The notes under the pieces are model-generated. The model did no database searches, was not told the DNA's origin, and saw only the letters and a list, made by a program, of their open reading frames with translations. From Pseudomonadota bacterium (lineage in GTDB: Bacteria > Pseudomonadota > Alphaproteobacteria > Micropepsales > Micropepsaceae): a stretch of DNA of 64,000 nucleotides. The position numbers and the translations under genes were made by a program. This document shows positions 44,020 to 53,170 of the stretch, one piece after another (the first letter of the stretch is position 1; each line of letters begins with the position of its first letter). The stretch lies in NCBI GenBank assembly GCA_018241025.1, contig JAFEEQ010000018.1:124001-188000 (forward strand). Reading direction: 5' to 3'.

Positions 44020-45879
44020 GTGTCGAAGGATCATCCAGCAAAGGTGAGTGCTGCACCACAGACGGACGTCTGTCTCGTCGTTCCGCCGTTCGATTCGCTT
44101 CGGCTCGCGCCTTTTGGCATTTCGCTTCTGTCTGCCGGACTGAAGGCGCGCGGCATTCCCACGCGCACGGTCTATGGCAGCGTGCTGCTGGCCTCACGGC
44201 TGGGCGACGAGCTTTATCGAAGCGTCTGCATCGCGACCGGATCGCAGCTTCTTGGTGAGATGCTGTTCCGCGATTTCGCCTACGAGCCGGAGCAACTCGA
44301 AGGCTTCAGCGACGACATTCCGCTGCGGGCCGATCTGCAGCCGCTCCTCGACCAGGTCCGTCCTGCCATAGGACCGGTGCTCGAGGTGCTGGCGCGGCAG
44401 GTTCTCGCCCTCAAGCCGAAGATCGTTGGGATCACAACCAATTTCCAGCAGAACATGGCTGCCTTCGCGCTTGCCCGGCGCATCAAGGCGCGCGCGCCGG
44501 AAACCTGTGTCGTTATCGGCGGCGCCAATGCGTCGGAGCCCATGGGATCCGGTCTCCTTTCGGTGTTTCCGTTCGTCGACCATGTCTTCTCGGGCGAGGC
44601 CGATGTCGACTTTCCGGCCTTCTGTGAAGATCGTCTCGCCGGCCGCGGCGCCTATCCAAAATTGATCGCCTGCCGTCCGATCCGGGATATGCGGGTCGTC
44701 GAGACTCCCGACTATGAGGATTTCTTCAAATCGCTGCGCCACTACCAGCATCGCGGCCGTATCGCGCAGGACGCGCACCGCCATCTCGTACTCGAGAGTT
44801 CGCGTGGCTGCTGGTGGGGCGAGCACAACCACTGCACCTTCTGCGGCCTCAATGCAGATGGCATGGCGTTTCGCGAAAAGCCCGCGGACCGCGTACTCGG
44901 TGAAATGCGCGCCATGATGGACAAATGGGATCTCGTTTCCTTCCACATGAGCGACAACATCATGCCGCTGTCGTTCTTCAAGACCGTGTTGCCCGAGCTT
45001 TCACGGTGGGAGCGGAAGCCGGAGCTGTTCTATGAAATCAAGGCCAACCTGAAAGACGAGCACATCGAGACGCTGGCCGCTGCCGGTGTGCGGATGCTCC
45101 AGCCCGGAATCGAATCGCTGTCATCGCGGGTCCTGAAGCTGATGCGCAAAGGCGTATCGGCCGCACAGAACATCGTGCTTTTGCGCAACAGCCGATCGCA
45201 CGGAGTCGGCACGTTCTGGAATCTGCTCTTCGGCTTTCCAGGCGAGACACGCGAGGACTACCTGCCGACGCTCGCGCTGATGCCGAAGATCAGCCACCTT
45301 CAACCGCCGACGGGTCTCAACGCCATCGTCATCGACCGGTACAGCCCCTATCACACAAATTATCAGGATTTCGGCATCGAGAAGATCGCACCGGCACCCC
45401 GCTATCGCGCTCTCTATCCACCGGAGGCGCCGCTCGACGCGATCGCCTACCATTTCGGTGGAAAGTACCTGACGCCTGTTCTCGAGGACGAGGCTTTGAT
45501 CGAAGACCTTCGAAAGGCCGTCGGCTACTGGAAACTGCGCTGGTCGCGGCCGCTGGATGTGCCCAAGCTCGAAATGGTCCGGAATCAAAGCGGCCATGCG
45601 TTCATTCTCGACAGTCGCAGCGCCGGCAAGCCGAGATTGCATCCGCTCACTTCCGGTGAGTTGGCGGCGCTGCTCTATTTTGAACGTCCCAGGGCCAGGG
45701 ACGCTGACCATGGCGAACATGCGGACCATGTCGCGGGACTGCTCGAGCAGGATTTTCTCGTCTGTCACGAAGATATTCTCCTGAGCATCGTGGTGCGGCC
45801 CCGAAGACTTGATTCCGACCGTCCATGGGAGAAATCGTGGCGCGAACCCGAACTGCCCGTTGCCGCCCAAACCGGGTGA
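44020..45879 (+). CDS. cobalamin-binding radical SAM RiPP maturase (RiPP maturation radical SAM C-methyltransferase type)
   Basis: A 619-aa enzyme. Residues about 15-205 form a B12-binding Rossmann domain (VPPFDSLRLAPFGISLLSAG, VGITTNFQQNMAAFALA, VIGGANASEPMG, SGEADVDFPAF). The radical SAM core follows, with the [4Fe-4S] cysteines Cys264, Cys272 and Cys275 in RGCWWGEHNHCTFCGLNADG. This C-x7-C-x2-C form is typical of B12-dependent RiPP enzymes rather than the classic CX3CX2C. Later motifs are FHMSDNIMPLSFF and GIESLSSRVLKLMRKG. The C-terminal part (about 490-619) may bind the peptide leader. It probably C-methylates or otherwise modifies the two adjacent peptides. GTG at 44020 is the likeliest start but lacks a strong ribosome-binding site. 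Confidence 0.92.
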   Translation: MSKDHPAKVSAAPQTDVCLVVPPFDSLRLAPFGISLLSAGLKARGIPTRTVYGSVLLASRLGDELYRSVCIATGSQLLGEMLFRDFAYEPEQLEGFSDDIPLRADLQPLLDQVRPAIGPVLEVLARQVLALKPKIVGITTNFQQNMAAFALARRIKARAPETCVVIGGANASEPMGSGLLSVFPFVDHVFSGEADVDFPAFCEDRLAGRGAYPKLIACRPIRDMRVVETPDYEDFFKSLRHYQHRGRIAQDAHRHLVLESSRGCWWGEHNHCTFCGLNADGMAFREKPADRVLGEMRAMMDKWDLVSFHMSDNIMPLSFFKTVLPELSRWERKPELFYEIKANLKDEHIETLAAAGVRMLQPGIESLSSRVLKLMRKGVSAAQNIVLLRNSRSHGVGTFWNLLFGFPGETREDYLPTLALMPKISHLQPPTGLNAIVIDRYSPYHTNYQDFGIEKIAPAPRYRALYPPEAPLDAIAYHFGGKYLTPVLEDEALIEDLRKAVGYWKLRWSRPLDVPKLEMVRNQSGHAFILDSRSAGKPRLHPLTSGELAALLYFERPRARDADHGEHADHVAGLLEQDFLVCHEDILLSIVVRPRRLDSDRPWEKSWREPELPVAAQTG

Positions 45880-45931
45880 CAGCGCCGGACATCGGGGCTA
45901 CTGATACCCGGCGATTTTCCATGTTCGGTGT

Positions 45932-46852
45932 ATGCCCAGCTGGCAGAGTTCCCTTGTCGATCGTTTCCGCCGCATGGGCCGACCGCGCGGGGCATCGGCC
46001 GAGACCGAAATCGCCGAACTCCGCCGCCAATACGCCTATCTTTCCGAGCGGTTCGGCGCGCCGCCGCGCGAAGCGGTGTTCGAACCCGCCCAGGTCGGTC
46101 CCCTGAAGGGCGAGTGGGTGCGGATGCCGAACTCTTCGGCCGAGCGGCTGATCCTTTATTTCCACGGCGGCGGCTACATCGCCGGCTCGCCCGAGACCCA
46201 TCGAGCGCTGATCGCGCGCCTGGCCCAGGCCAGTGAATCGACGGTCTTCTCGCTGGCCTATCGCCTGGCGCCGGAATTCGCTTTCCCGGCCGCGGTGCGC
46301 GACGGCATCGATGCCTATCGCCATCTCATCTCCAAAAGCGTGCAGCCCCAGCAGGTCGTCTTCGCGGGGGACGGATCAGGTGGCGGCCTCGCCCTTGCCG
46401 TTCTGCATGCGGCGCGCAATGCCAACCTGCCGATGCCGGCGGCCTGCGTGGCGATGTCGCCCTGGGCCGACCTGTCGCTGAGCGGCTGGTCCGTGCTGCA
46501 GAACGCTCGCACCGACAGTGCGCTGAACTGGGAGCTGCTTTTCGTCAGCGCCAGGCACTATCTGAGGAAAACCAATCCCGCCGATCCCTACGCCTCGCCG
46601 GCCTTTGCCAACTTCAAGGATTTCCCGCCGATCATGGTCCATGCCGGAAGCCTCGAAATGCTGCGCGACGACGCATCGCGCATCGGCGACCGTGCCGCCG
46701 ATGCCGGCGTTCCAGTGAGTGTCGAGATCTATGACGGGATGCAGCACGTCTTCCAGGCCAACCGCCACGTGCCCGAAGCGAAAGTCAGCCTCCAGCGGCT
46801 GGGCCAGTTCATTCGCAGCCGCACTTCCTCGCAGGTCCGGGCCGCGCAGTGA
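45932..46852 (+). CDS. alpha/beta hydrolase, HSL family, with altered nucleophile motif
   Basis: A 306-aa protein of the same family as the esterase at 41422. It has HGGGYIAGSPETHR, YRLAPEFAFPAAV, SPWADLSLSGW, the aspartate region MVHAGSLEMLRDDA and histidine in YDGMQHVFQ. The usual G-D-S-A-G-G reads G-D-G-S-G-G here: glycine takes the catalytic serine position and a serine sits one residue later. Either catalysis uses a shifted serine or the protein is inactive as an esterase. It lies 52 bases after the radical SAM gene on the same strand, so it may belong to the RiPP operon, but hydrolases of this kind are common and the link is unproven. Confidence 0.9.
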   Translation: MPSWQSSLVDRFRRMGRPRGASAETEIAELRRQYAYLSERFGAPPREAVFEPAQVGPLKGEWVRMPNSSAERLILYFHGGGYIAGSPETHRALIARLAQASESTVFSLAYRLAPEFAFPAAVRDGIDAYRHLISKSVQPQQVVFAGDGSGGGLALAVLHAARNANLPMPAACVAMSPWADLSLSGWSVLQNARTDSALNWELLFVSARHYLRKTNPADPYASPAFANFKDFPPIMVHAGSLEMLRDDASRIGDRAADAGVPVSVEIYDGMQHVFQANRHVPEAKVSLQRLGQFIRSRTSSQVRAAQ

Positions 46853-48130
46853 TCACTCTGCAGCGCTGAGCGGTCCCTCGGCGAACACCATCGGCAGCTT
46901 GGCGCCACCTGTGTCCGCATCTGTCAGGTCGACATCGCGCAGATCGGCATCCGCCAGGTTCGCGTAGGCGAGATCGGCGCCGGAGAAACGGACACGCCGC
47001 AGATCGGCGCCGCGGAAATCGCAATAGCGGGCCACGGCACGGTCCATCCGCGCCGGCAGCAGCCGTGACTCGGCAATGAGCAACGGCCCGATCTTGGCAT
47101 CGCGGAAATCGGCGTGGCTGAGGCGCGCGCCCGAGAAGTTCACGCCGCGCAGGTCGGCGCCGCCGAAGCGGCAGGAACGCAAATCGGCGCCCGACAGGTT
47201 GCTGCCCTGAAGCGATGCGCCTTCGAGATTGAGGCCGTAGAACTGCGCGCCCGGCGCGATGAGCGCGGTCAGCGCACGTTGGCCGAGCGTGGTGACGCCG
47301 CGCAGGTCCATGTTGGACAAATCGGCGGGCTGGCCTTCACGGCCCTCGCTCTCGACCCAGCGCGCATGGGCATCGAGCAGTACTTCGATGGAGTTGTGAT
47401 CGACCGGCTGGCCGCTTGTCTTGGCGGTCAGGGTCTCGGTGAAATCTGCGCCTTGGGTCACCGCATGCTCGAGCTTGCAGCCGACGAGAATGGCGCCGTT
47501 GAGATCCGCGCCGGTCAGGTTGCAACCCGAGAGATCGGCATTTTCGAGATTGGCACCCGACAGCTTGGCCTGGCGCAGGTTGGCGCGCATCAGCCGGCAG
47601 CCCTTCATGATCGCGTCGGTGAAATCGGCCTGGACCGCGACGGCCCCCGACATCTTGGCGCGTTCGAGATTGGCCGATTGCATCAGCGCGGCCGTGGTCT
47701 CCGACGGACCGACATCGTGCTGCAGCACGCGCAGGTTCCCGTATTTGTCCTTCTCGGCGATGGTGCCTTCGCGCAGGTCCGCCTCGAACAGGTCCGCGCT
47801 GATCAGGTTGGCGCCGCGCAGGCACGCACCGCGCAGGTCGGCCCGCCGGACCGATGCGTTGCTGAGATTGGCCCGGCGCAGATCGGCGCCGAAGAAACTC
47901 GACGAATCGAGCTTGGCGCCGGCGAAATTGGTTTCCTCGAGGATGGCGCCGGTGAAATCGGCGTCTGCCAGATTGCGGCCCGAAAGGTCCAGACCGGACA
48001 GGTCGGTGAAGGCGAAAACGGCGCGCGCCCCGCCCATCCGGCCCGAATAGAGCATCTCGTGCCGCGCCGCGGCTGCCGAGGCTTCCTTCTGGCTGAGTTT
48101 GGCGAAGCTGGTACGGGCGAGGGTCGTCAT
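46853..48130 (-). CDS. pentapeptide-repeat protein, 425 aa
   Basis: A cytosolic protein made mostly of A(D/N)LXX repeats that fold as a right-handed quadrilateral beta-helix. Stretches such as LSGLDLSGRNLADADFTGAI, ANLSNASVRRADLRGACLRG and ADLSGCNLTGADLNGAILVG recur along the length. They are interrupted near residues 130-150 and 235-265 by non-repeat linkers. No signal peptide or membrane span. Such proteins can mimic DNA and protect gyrase (Qnr, McbG, AlbG types), although most have no known function. It is convergent with the hydrolase gene, the two stop codons abutting at 46852/46853. Confidence 0.93.
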   Translation of the reverse strand: MTTLARTSFAKLSQKEASAAAARHEMLYSGRMGGARAVFAFTDLSGLDLSGRNLADADFTGAILEETNFAGAKLDSSSFFGADLRRANLSNASVRRADLRGACLRGANLISADLFEADLREGTIAEKDKYGNLRVLQHDVGPSETTAALMQSANLERAKMSGAVAVQADFTDAIMKGCRLMRANLRQAKLSGANLENADLSGCNLTGADLNGAILVGCKLEHAVTQGADFTETLTAKTSGQPVDHNSIEVLLDAHARWVESEGREGQPADLSNMDLRGVTTLGQRALTALIAPGAQFYGLNLEGASLQGSNLSGADLRSCRFGGADLRGVNFSGARLSHADFRDAKIGPLLIAESRLLPARMDRAVARYCDFRGADLRRVRFSGADLAYANLADADLRDVDLTDADTGGAKLPMVFAEGPLSAAE

Positions 48131-48381
48131 GGGCGCGGACCGGCTTGTTAACTTTCCTGCGGCTCCAGTGTGGCGCTTGCGGGCTAATAGCTGATTAAGA
48201 AGCAGAAATTTGCCTTTGGGCCGGGCTGCGGCTAGGTGAGGCGTGCAAAATTGGCTATGGTTCGCCGCGCTGGGCCGGTTCCCGGGGGTTAGGCCGCAGC
48301 CAGGACGAGGGTGATTCGGAGGCAGGGCCCGGGCTAGCCCCTTCCGGTTTCCATTTTGGCCACGATTACAAGAGGTTCGAC

Positions 48382-51300
48382 TTGAGCAAGCGTTCTCTCA
48401 TGCTGTCGGCTGCGGCTGTCGCGTTGCTGACCACTCCGGCTCTCGCCGACACGACCCTAACCACCGTCAGCAACACCGCTCACAAAACGAGCACCGACGG
48501 CAACCTGACGATCAATTCGGGCGCCGGCATCACGCTCAAGACCGCCACCAATCCGCTGCTCACCATCGACTCGAGCAACACGGTCAACAATGGCGGCACC
48601 CTGCTCGCCACGGACATCGGAAGCGTCACGGCCGTCCAGATAGACGCGAGCGGGCTGACCGGCTCCTTCCTCAATAACGGTTCGATCAATCTGACCGGCA
48701 AGGGCGAAAGCAAGCAGGCGATTTATCTCACCGGCTCCAGTTCCTTCACCGGCAACATCACGCTCGATTCCGGTTCGGTGGTGACCGTCGTCGGCAACTC
48801 TTCGCACGGAATTGTCGCCGACATCGGCAGCACGCTGAACGGGGATCTCCTCCTCGGCGGTACCATGAGCCTCTCCCCGACATCGGCCGGCAGCACGGCA
48901 GCCTCGGGCCTCAGCATCGCCAGCCTCGCGGGCACCATCAACGGCAACGTCATCATCGCAGCGGGCTCGAGCTACACCGCGACAGGTATGGGTGCGCAGG
49001 GTATCAGCGTCAGTGGCACGATCGCAGGGTGCAACTCAGCCGTAGTCTCGGGCTGCACCGAGATCGGCACCTTCTCGAACTCCGGCGTGATCGCTGTCGC
49101 CGGCGCCGCGACCCGTTCGTCGACATCGGTCAACCCCGAATCGGGTTCGGCCCTGATCATCGGCGGCAGCATCGCCGGCGGCATCCTCAACAACGGTCCG
49201 GGAAGTTCCTCCGACACGACCACTAGTGCCACCATCCAGGCCAACGGCAGCTCGACGGCGACCCTAGTGATCGCCCCGCAGCTCCTTTCAGCGATCACCA
49301 TCGGCAAGGACGCCGCCGACCTGGTCAACCCGGATTACAGCTTCATCAACCGCGGTGTGATCAGCGCCTCGCCCCTCGATCCCAATCTGAGTTCGCATGC
49401 GATTGTCATCGCCGGCACCTCCTCGACGGTGAACACCACCTTTGCCGGCGGGTTCTTCAATTCCGGCGCAATCATCGCTTCTGCGACCAACATCGATCCG
49501 GGTGCGGCGGTGACCGCAACGGCGCTGGATATCGAGGACTTCGTCACTCTGCCGAGCATCACGGTTTCGGGCCAGTCCGGAAGTGCGAGTCTCGGGATCA
49601 TTGCGGCAACGGTTACCGGCCCTGAGGGCGGTGTCGCCAACGCGATTTCCATCTCCGGAACGTCAGGAACCTCGGTCCCGACGATCACCATCGGCCCAGG
49701 TGGCCGTGTCATTGCGACGGCGACCGCGACCGATCCTGGCAAGGCGGGCCTTACCACGCTCTCCGCCATTGCGATCCGCGATGTTTCGAACTCGCTTACG
49801 ACGTTGACGAATGCCGGTACGATCACCGCGACGGCGACCACGCTGACCAACGGTGCGACCTCGATTGCCCACGCAGTCGACGCTTCGCTGAACACCGTTG
49901 CGCTCAACTTTGAGAACACCGGCAGCGTCACCGGCGACGTCCTGTTCGGTTCGGGCGCCGATACCTACTACATTCTCGGGACCAATCCGACGACCTCGGT
50001 CGCGACCCAGAAGGGCGATATCAACTTCGGCTACAGCACCGGCGGCGTCGACACGTTGCATGTCGGCCAGTTCGCAAATGTTGCCGGCTCGGTCACGGCC
50101 CAGGGCGATCTCGACGTTCTGATCGACCAGAACGGCACTCTTACCATCCAGAATGCCATCACCACATCGGGCACCAATGTCCAGGTCCGCGATTTGACCG
50201 TCGCGGCCGGCTCGTCGAGCACCGCTGGCACGCTCAACATCACCGTCACGCAGGGCGATGGCTCGATACCGGTGATCGACGTATCACGCGACGCCACCAT
50301 TGGTCTCGGCGCCAATCTCAATGTCAGCTATGGCAGTCTGATCAGCTCCAGCGGCACCTATACGCTGATCCAGACGGCTACGGGCCACCTGGTGATCGAT
50401 TCTGCCGACGTCGCGCGCTACAATGCAGCGATTGGCGGCAGCAATGTTCCCTGGCTGTTCAACAGCGCCGGCGTGTCCTATGTCGCCGACGATGGCGCCG
50501 GCCATTCGCAACTGTTGCTCACCGTCGACCCGAAGTCGGCAAGCCAGCTCAACCTCACGGGCTATGCCAAGACGCTCTTTCCCTTGGCCAATGCGGCAAT
50601 CGCGGTCGATGCGGATCTGGGCGCGGCAATGATCGCCGGCGTCAACTCGGATGCAGACGCACAGAAAGCCTACGACGCCTTCGCGCCGGACGTCTCCGGC
50701 GGCACCCGTGCCATCGCCGTCTCGATCACCGACCAGGGCACCGGCGTTGTCGCGGCGCGCCAGCGCGCCCTGCGCCTCTTCGGCAAGCAGCCGGGCGACC
50801 TCACCCTCTGGGGCAACGAGTTCGGCCAGTACATCTCGAACCAGGGCGGCAACGTCACCCAGGCCGGTTCGACCTCGGCGGCGGAGCCGGGCTTCAAGGA
50901 TCATGGCTTCGGCTTCTCGCTCGGCATCGACGAGGGCTCGGCTTCGAACGGCTGGTTCGGCGCCGCGTTCACCTTCTACAGCGGCGATGTCGCCGAAGGC
51001 GGCGACCGCACCTCGAAATCGAACTCGCTCTGGTACCTTCTCTCCGGCTATACCGACTGGCGCGGCAAGGGCCTGTTCGTCGACACCCAGGTCACCGTCG
51101 GCTACGGCAACATCAAGGGCAAACGTCAGCTCATCCTGACGCTTCCGGCCAGCAACACGACCTTCACCCGCGAAGCCGATAGCAAGCGCGCCGCGCTTCT
51201 CGGTGCGATCGGTCTGACGGTCGGCGCCAACCTGCGCTACGGCGCGCTCGCGGTCATTCCGCAACTCTCGATCGACGGCATGTCGCTGCGCGAGGAGGGT

Positions 51301-51702
51301 TATACTGAAACGGGCGGCGGCAACGGCTTCGACCTGGCGGTCAAGCCCTACTACGGCAACTCGCTGCGCGTGTTCTTCGGCAGCGAATTCCGCACCGATC
51401 TGGACGTCGGCGATTTCTACCTGCAGCCCTCGGCGCGCCTCGGCTATCGCTTCGATCTGCTCAACGATCCGACCAAGCTGCATGCCCAGTTCGCCGATCT
51501 GAACACGAGCGTCTCGGGCAATCAGCCGGGCACGCCCTTCACGCTTCAGGGACCGGATCCGTCGCGCGGCAACGCCGTCGCCGGCTTCAACCTCGGTGCG
51601 ACGACCGAGAACTGGACCATTGGCCTCAGCTACGACTTCGTGCGCGGTTCGCACAACGAGACCGAGCAGGTCGGCGCGATCACCCTGCTGGGCAGGATTT
51701 AG
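48382..51702 (+). CDS. autotransporter (type Va secretion) outer-membrane protein, 1106 aa
   Basis: A signal peptide (LMLSAAAVALLTTPALA) is followed by a long passenger of about 790 residues, rich in G, S, T, N and short strand motifs (NNGSINLTGKGESKQ, SGTIAGCNS, TNAGTITATATTL), the usual beta-helix composition. The C-terminal translocator barrel (about residues 830-1106) begins LTLWGNEFGQYISNQGG and carries alternating aromatic strands such as GWFGAAFTFYSGDV. It ends LLGRI rather than in Phe or Trp. The passenger may act at the surface as an adhesin or matrix protein; there is no protease triad. The start TTG at 48382 has AAGAGG six bases upstream; the ATG at 48400 would also keep the signal peptide. 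Confidence 0.92.
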   Translation: MSKRSLMLSAAAVALLTTPALADTTLTTVSNTAHKTSTDGNLTINSGAGITLKTATNPLLTIDSSNTVNNGGTLLATDIGSVTAVQIDASGLTGSFLNNGSINLTGKGESKQAIYLTGSSSFTGNITLDSGSVVTVVGNSSHGIVADIGSTLNGDLLLGGTMSLSPTSAGSTAASGLSIASLAGTINGNVIIAAGSSYTATGMGAQGISVSGTIAGCNSAVVSGCTEIGTFSNSGVIAVAGAATRSSTSVNPESGSALIIGGSIAGGILNNGPGSSSDTTTSATIQANGSSTATLVIAPQLLSAITIGKDAADLVNPDYSFINRGVISASPLDPNLSSHAIVIAGTSSTVNTTFAGGFFNSGAIIASATNIDPGAAVTATALDIEDFVTLPSITVSGQSGSASLGIIAATVTGPEGGVANAISISGTSGTSVPTITIGPGGRVIATATATDPGKAGLTTLSAIAIRDVSNSLTTLTNAGTITATATTLTNGATSIAHAVDASLNTVALNFENTGSVTGDVLFGSGADTYYILGTNPTTSVATQKGDINFGYSTGGVDTLHVGQFANVAGSVTAQGDLDVLIDQNGTLTIQNAITTSGTNVQVRDLTVAAGSSSTAGTLNITVTQGDGSIPVIDVSRDATIGLGANLNVSYGSLISSSGTYTLIQTATGHLVIDSADVARYNAAIGGSNVPWLFNSAGVSYVADDGAGHSQLLLTVDPKSASQLNLTGYAKTLFPLANAAIAVDADLGAAMIAGVNSDADAQKAYDAFAPDVSGGTRAIAVSITDQGTGVVAARQRALRLFGKQPGDLTLWGNEFGQYISNQGGNVTQAGSTSAAEPGFKDHGFGFSLGIDEGSASNGWFGAAFTFYSGDVAEGGDRTSKSNSLWYLLSGYTDWRGKGLFVDTQVTVGYGNIKGKRQLILTLPASNTTFTREADSKRAALLGAIGLTVGANLRYGALAVIPQLSIDGMSLREEGYTETGGGNGFDLAVKPYYGNSLRVFFGSEFRTDLDVGDFYLQPSARLGYRFDLLNDPTKLHAQFADLNTSVSGNQPGTPFTLQGPDPSRGNAVAGFNLGATTENWTIGLSYDFVRGSHNETEQVGAITLLGRI

Positions 51703-52727
51703 TCCGCCGCCTCGATCAGCTTCGCGACGTCCGCTTCGGGCGTCGCGAAGGATAGCATCAGCCGCGCCAGAACGCGGCCGTCGCTGGGCACGCCCCAGTC
51801 GTAGAATTTCGCACCCGCCTTGCGCAGCCTGTCGGCCGTTGCCTGCGGCATGCTTGCAAACACCGCATTGGCCGATACGGGGTGAGCGATCCGGATATCT
51901 GCGACCTGCGCCAATCCCTGCGCCAGACGTTGCGCCAGTTCGTTGGCGCGCCGCGCGTTGGCGAGCCAGAGATCGTCGGCGAGATAGGCATCGAGCTGCG
52001 CCGAGACGAAGCGCATTTTGGACAACAGGTGGCCGGATTTCTTGCGCCGAAATTCGAAGTCGCGCACGTCGTCCTTGTTGAAGAAGACTACGGCTTCCGC
52101 CGCCAGCGCGCCATTTTTGGTCGCGCCGAAGGAGAGCACATCGACGCCGCTCTTCCACGTCATCTCGGCTGGAGAACAGCCGAGCCCGACGAGCGCATTG
52201 GCAAAGCGGGCGCCGTCCATATGCACCTTCATGCCGTGCTCATGGGCAAGGGCGCCCAGGGCTTCGAGCTCGTCCGGCGCGTACACGGTCCCGAGTTCGG
52301 TCGACTGCGTCAGGCTCAGCGCGGCCGGCTGGCTATGATGCACGGATCCTTTGTGGAAGCGGCGAAGCCCTTGCTGGAGCGCCGCCGGGGTCAGCTTGCC
52401 GTCTTCGCCGTCGAGCGTGGCGAGCTTGGCGCCGTGGGTGAAGAACTCCGGCGCGCCGCATTCGTCGACCGCGATATGCGCTTCGGCATGACAGAAGATC
52501 GCGCCGTGCGGCGGCGTCAGCGTCGCCAGGCCCAGCGAATTCGCCGTCGTACCGTTGATCACGGGATAGACGAAGACCTCGCGCTCGAAGATCGTGCTCA
52601 GCCGGTCGCCCACCCGCCGCGTGATGGCGTCATCGCCATAGGCCGGCTCGGTGCCCGTTCCGATCGCCGCCAGCGCGCGCAGGATTTCTGGCGCGGCGCC
52701 ATAGTGGTTGTCGCTGGCAAAGTTCAT
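51699..52727 (-). CDS. ltaE: low-specificity L-threonine aldolase
   Basis: A PLP-dependent enzyme splitting L-threonine and related beta-hydroxy amino acids to glycine and an aldehyde. The 342-aa protein starts NFASDNHYGAAPEIL, with AYGDDAITRRV, then HAEAHIAVDECGAPEF, HMDGARFANAL and the PLP lysine in SFGATKNGALAAEAV. The ATG at 52727 gives the conserved start; a longer frame to 52898 runs through the next gene. It lies two bases after the glyoxalase stop, so the two form an operon. It is convergent with the autotransporter, whose stop overlaps it by four bases (TTAG). Confidence 0.94.
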   Translation of the reverse strand: MNFASDNHYGAAPEILRALAAIGTGTEPAYGDDAITRRVGDRLSTIFEREVFVYPVINGTTANSLGLATLTPPHGAIFCHAEAHIAVDECGAPEFFTHGAKLATLDGEDGKLTPAALQQGLRRFHKGSVHHSQPAALSLTQSTELGTVYAPDELEALGALAHEHGMKVHMDGARFANALVGLGCSPAEMTWKSGVDVLSFGATKNGALAAEAVVFFNKDDVRDFEFRRKKSGHLLSKMRFVSAQLDAYLADDLWLANARRANELAQRLAQGLAQVADIRIAHPVSANAVFASMPQATADRLRKAGAKFYDWGVPSDGRVLARLMLSFATPEADVAKLIEAAD

Positions 52728-52729
52728 CG

Positions 52730-53170
52730 TCACCACGACCCGATATTCGGCATCGATGCCCAGGGCTCCTGCGGCGGCAGGCCGCCGCCTTCCTGCAACA
52801 ACTCGATCGAAATGCCATCGGGTGAGCGAACGAAAGCCATATGCCCGTCGCGCGGCGGGCGGTTGATGGTGACGCCACCGTCCATCAGTCTTTTGCAAAC
52901 GGCGTAAATGTCGCTGACGCGATAGGCGAGATGCCCGAAATTGCGGCCGCCGGAATAATCTTTCTCGTCCCAGTTATGGGTCAGTTCGACCATCGGGATG
53001 CCGTCGCCACTACCCTTTGCGGCATCTTCCGGCGTCGCGAGAAACACCAGCGTGAAGCGCCCCGCCTTGTTCTCGATTCGCCGCAGCTCCGTCAGTCCGA
53101 GCTTGGCGCAATAAAAATCCAGCGCGGCATCGAGATCGCCGACACGAACCATGGTGTGGAGATAGCGCAT
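52730..53170 (-). CDS. gloA: lactoylglutathione lyase (glyoxalase I)
   Basis: GloA isomerises the methylglyoxal-glutathione adduct to S-lactoylglutathione. The 146-aa protein has the two beta-alpha-beta3 repeats of the VOC fold, with [60 protein letters not shown] and [12 protein letters not shown]. The metal ligands are His5, a Glu in VELTHNW, His in FGHLAY and Glu in IELLQ. It is transcribed with the threonine aldolase. Methylglyoxal arises from threonine and glycine catabolism, so the pairing is sensible. Confidence 0.95.
   Translation of the reverse strand: MRYLHTMVRVGDLDAALDFYCAKLGLTELRRIENKAGRFTLVFLATPEDAAKGSGDGIPMVELTHNWDEKDYSGGRNFGHLAYRVSDIYAVCKRLMDGGVTINRPPRDGHMAFVRSPDGISIELLQEGGGLPPQEPWASMPNIGSW

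Noticed and set aside
43542..45879. lasso-peptide cluster, suggested by the W-x-x-P-x-L motif near the precursor leader
   Set aside because: No asparagine-synthetase-like cyclase, no transglutaminase-like peptidase and no PqqD-like element are nearby; the radical SAM enzyme fits a different RiPP class.
48382..50640. CRISPR- or repeat-array-like periodicity in the autotransporter passenger
   Set aside because: The recurring Gly/Thr/Asn motifs are protein-level beta-helix repeats; the DNA copies are not identical.
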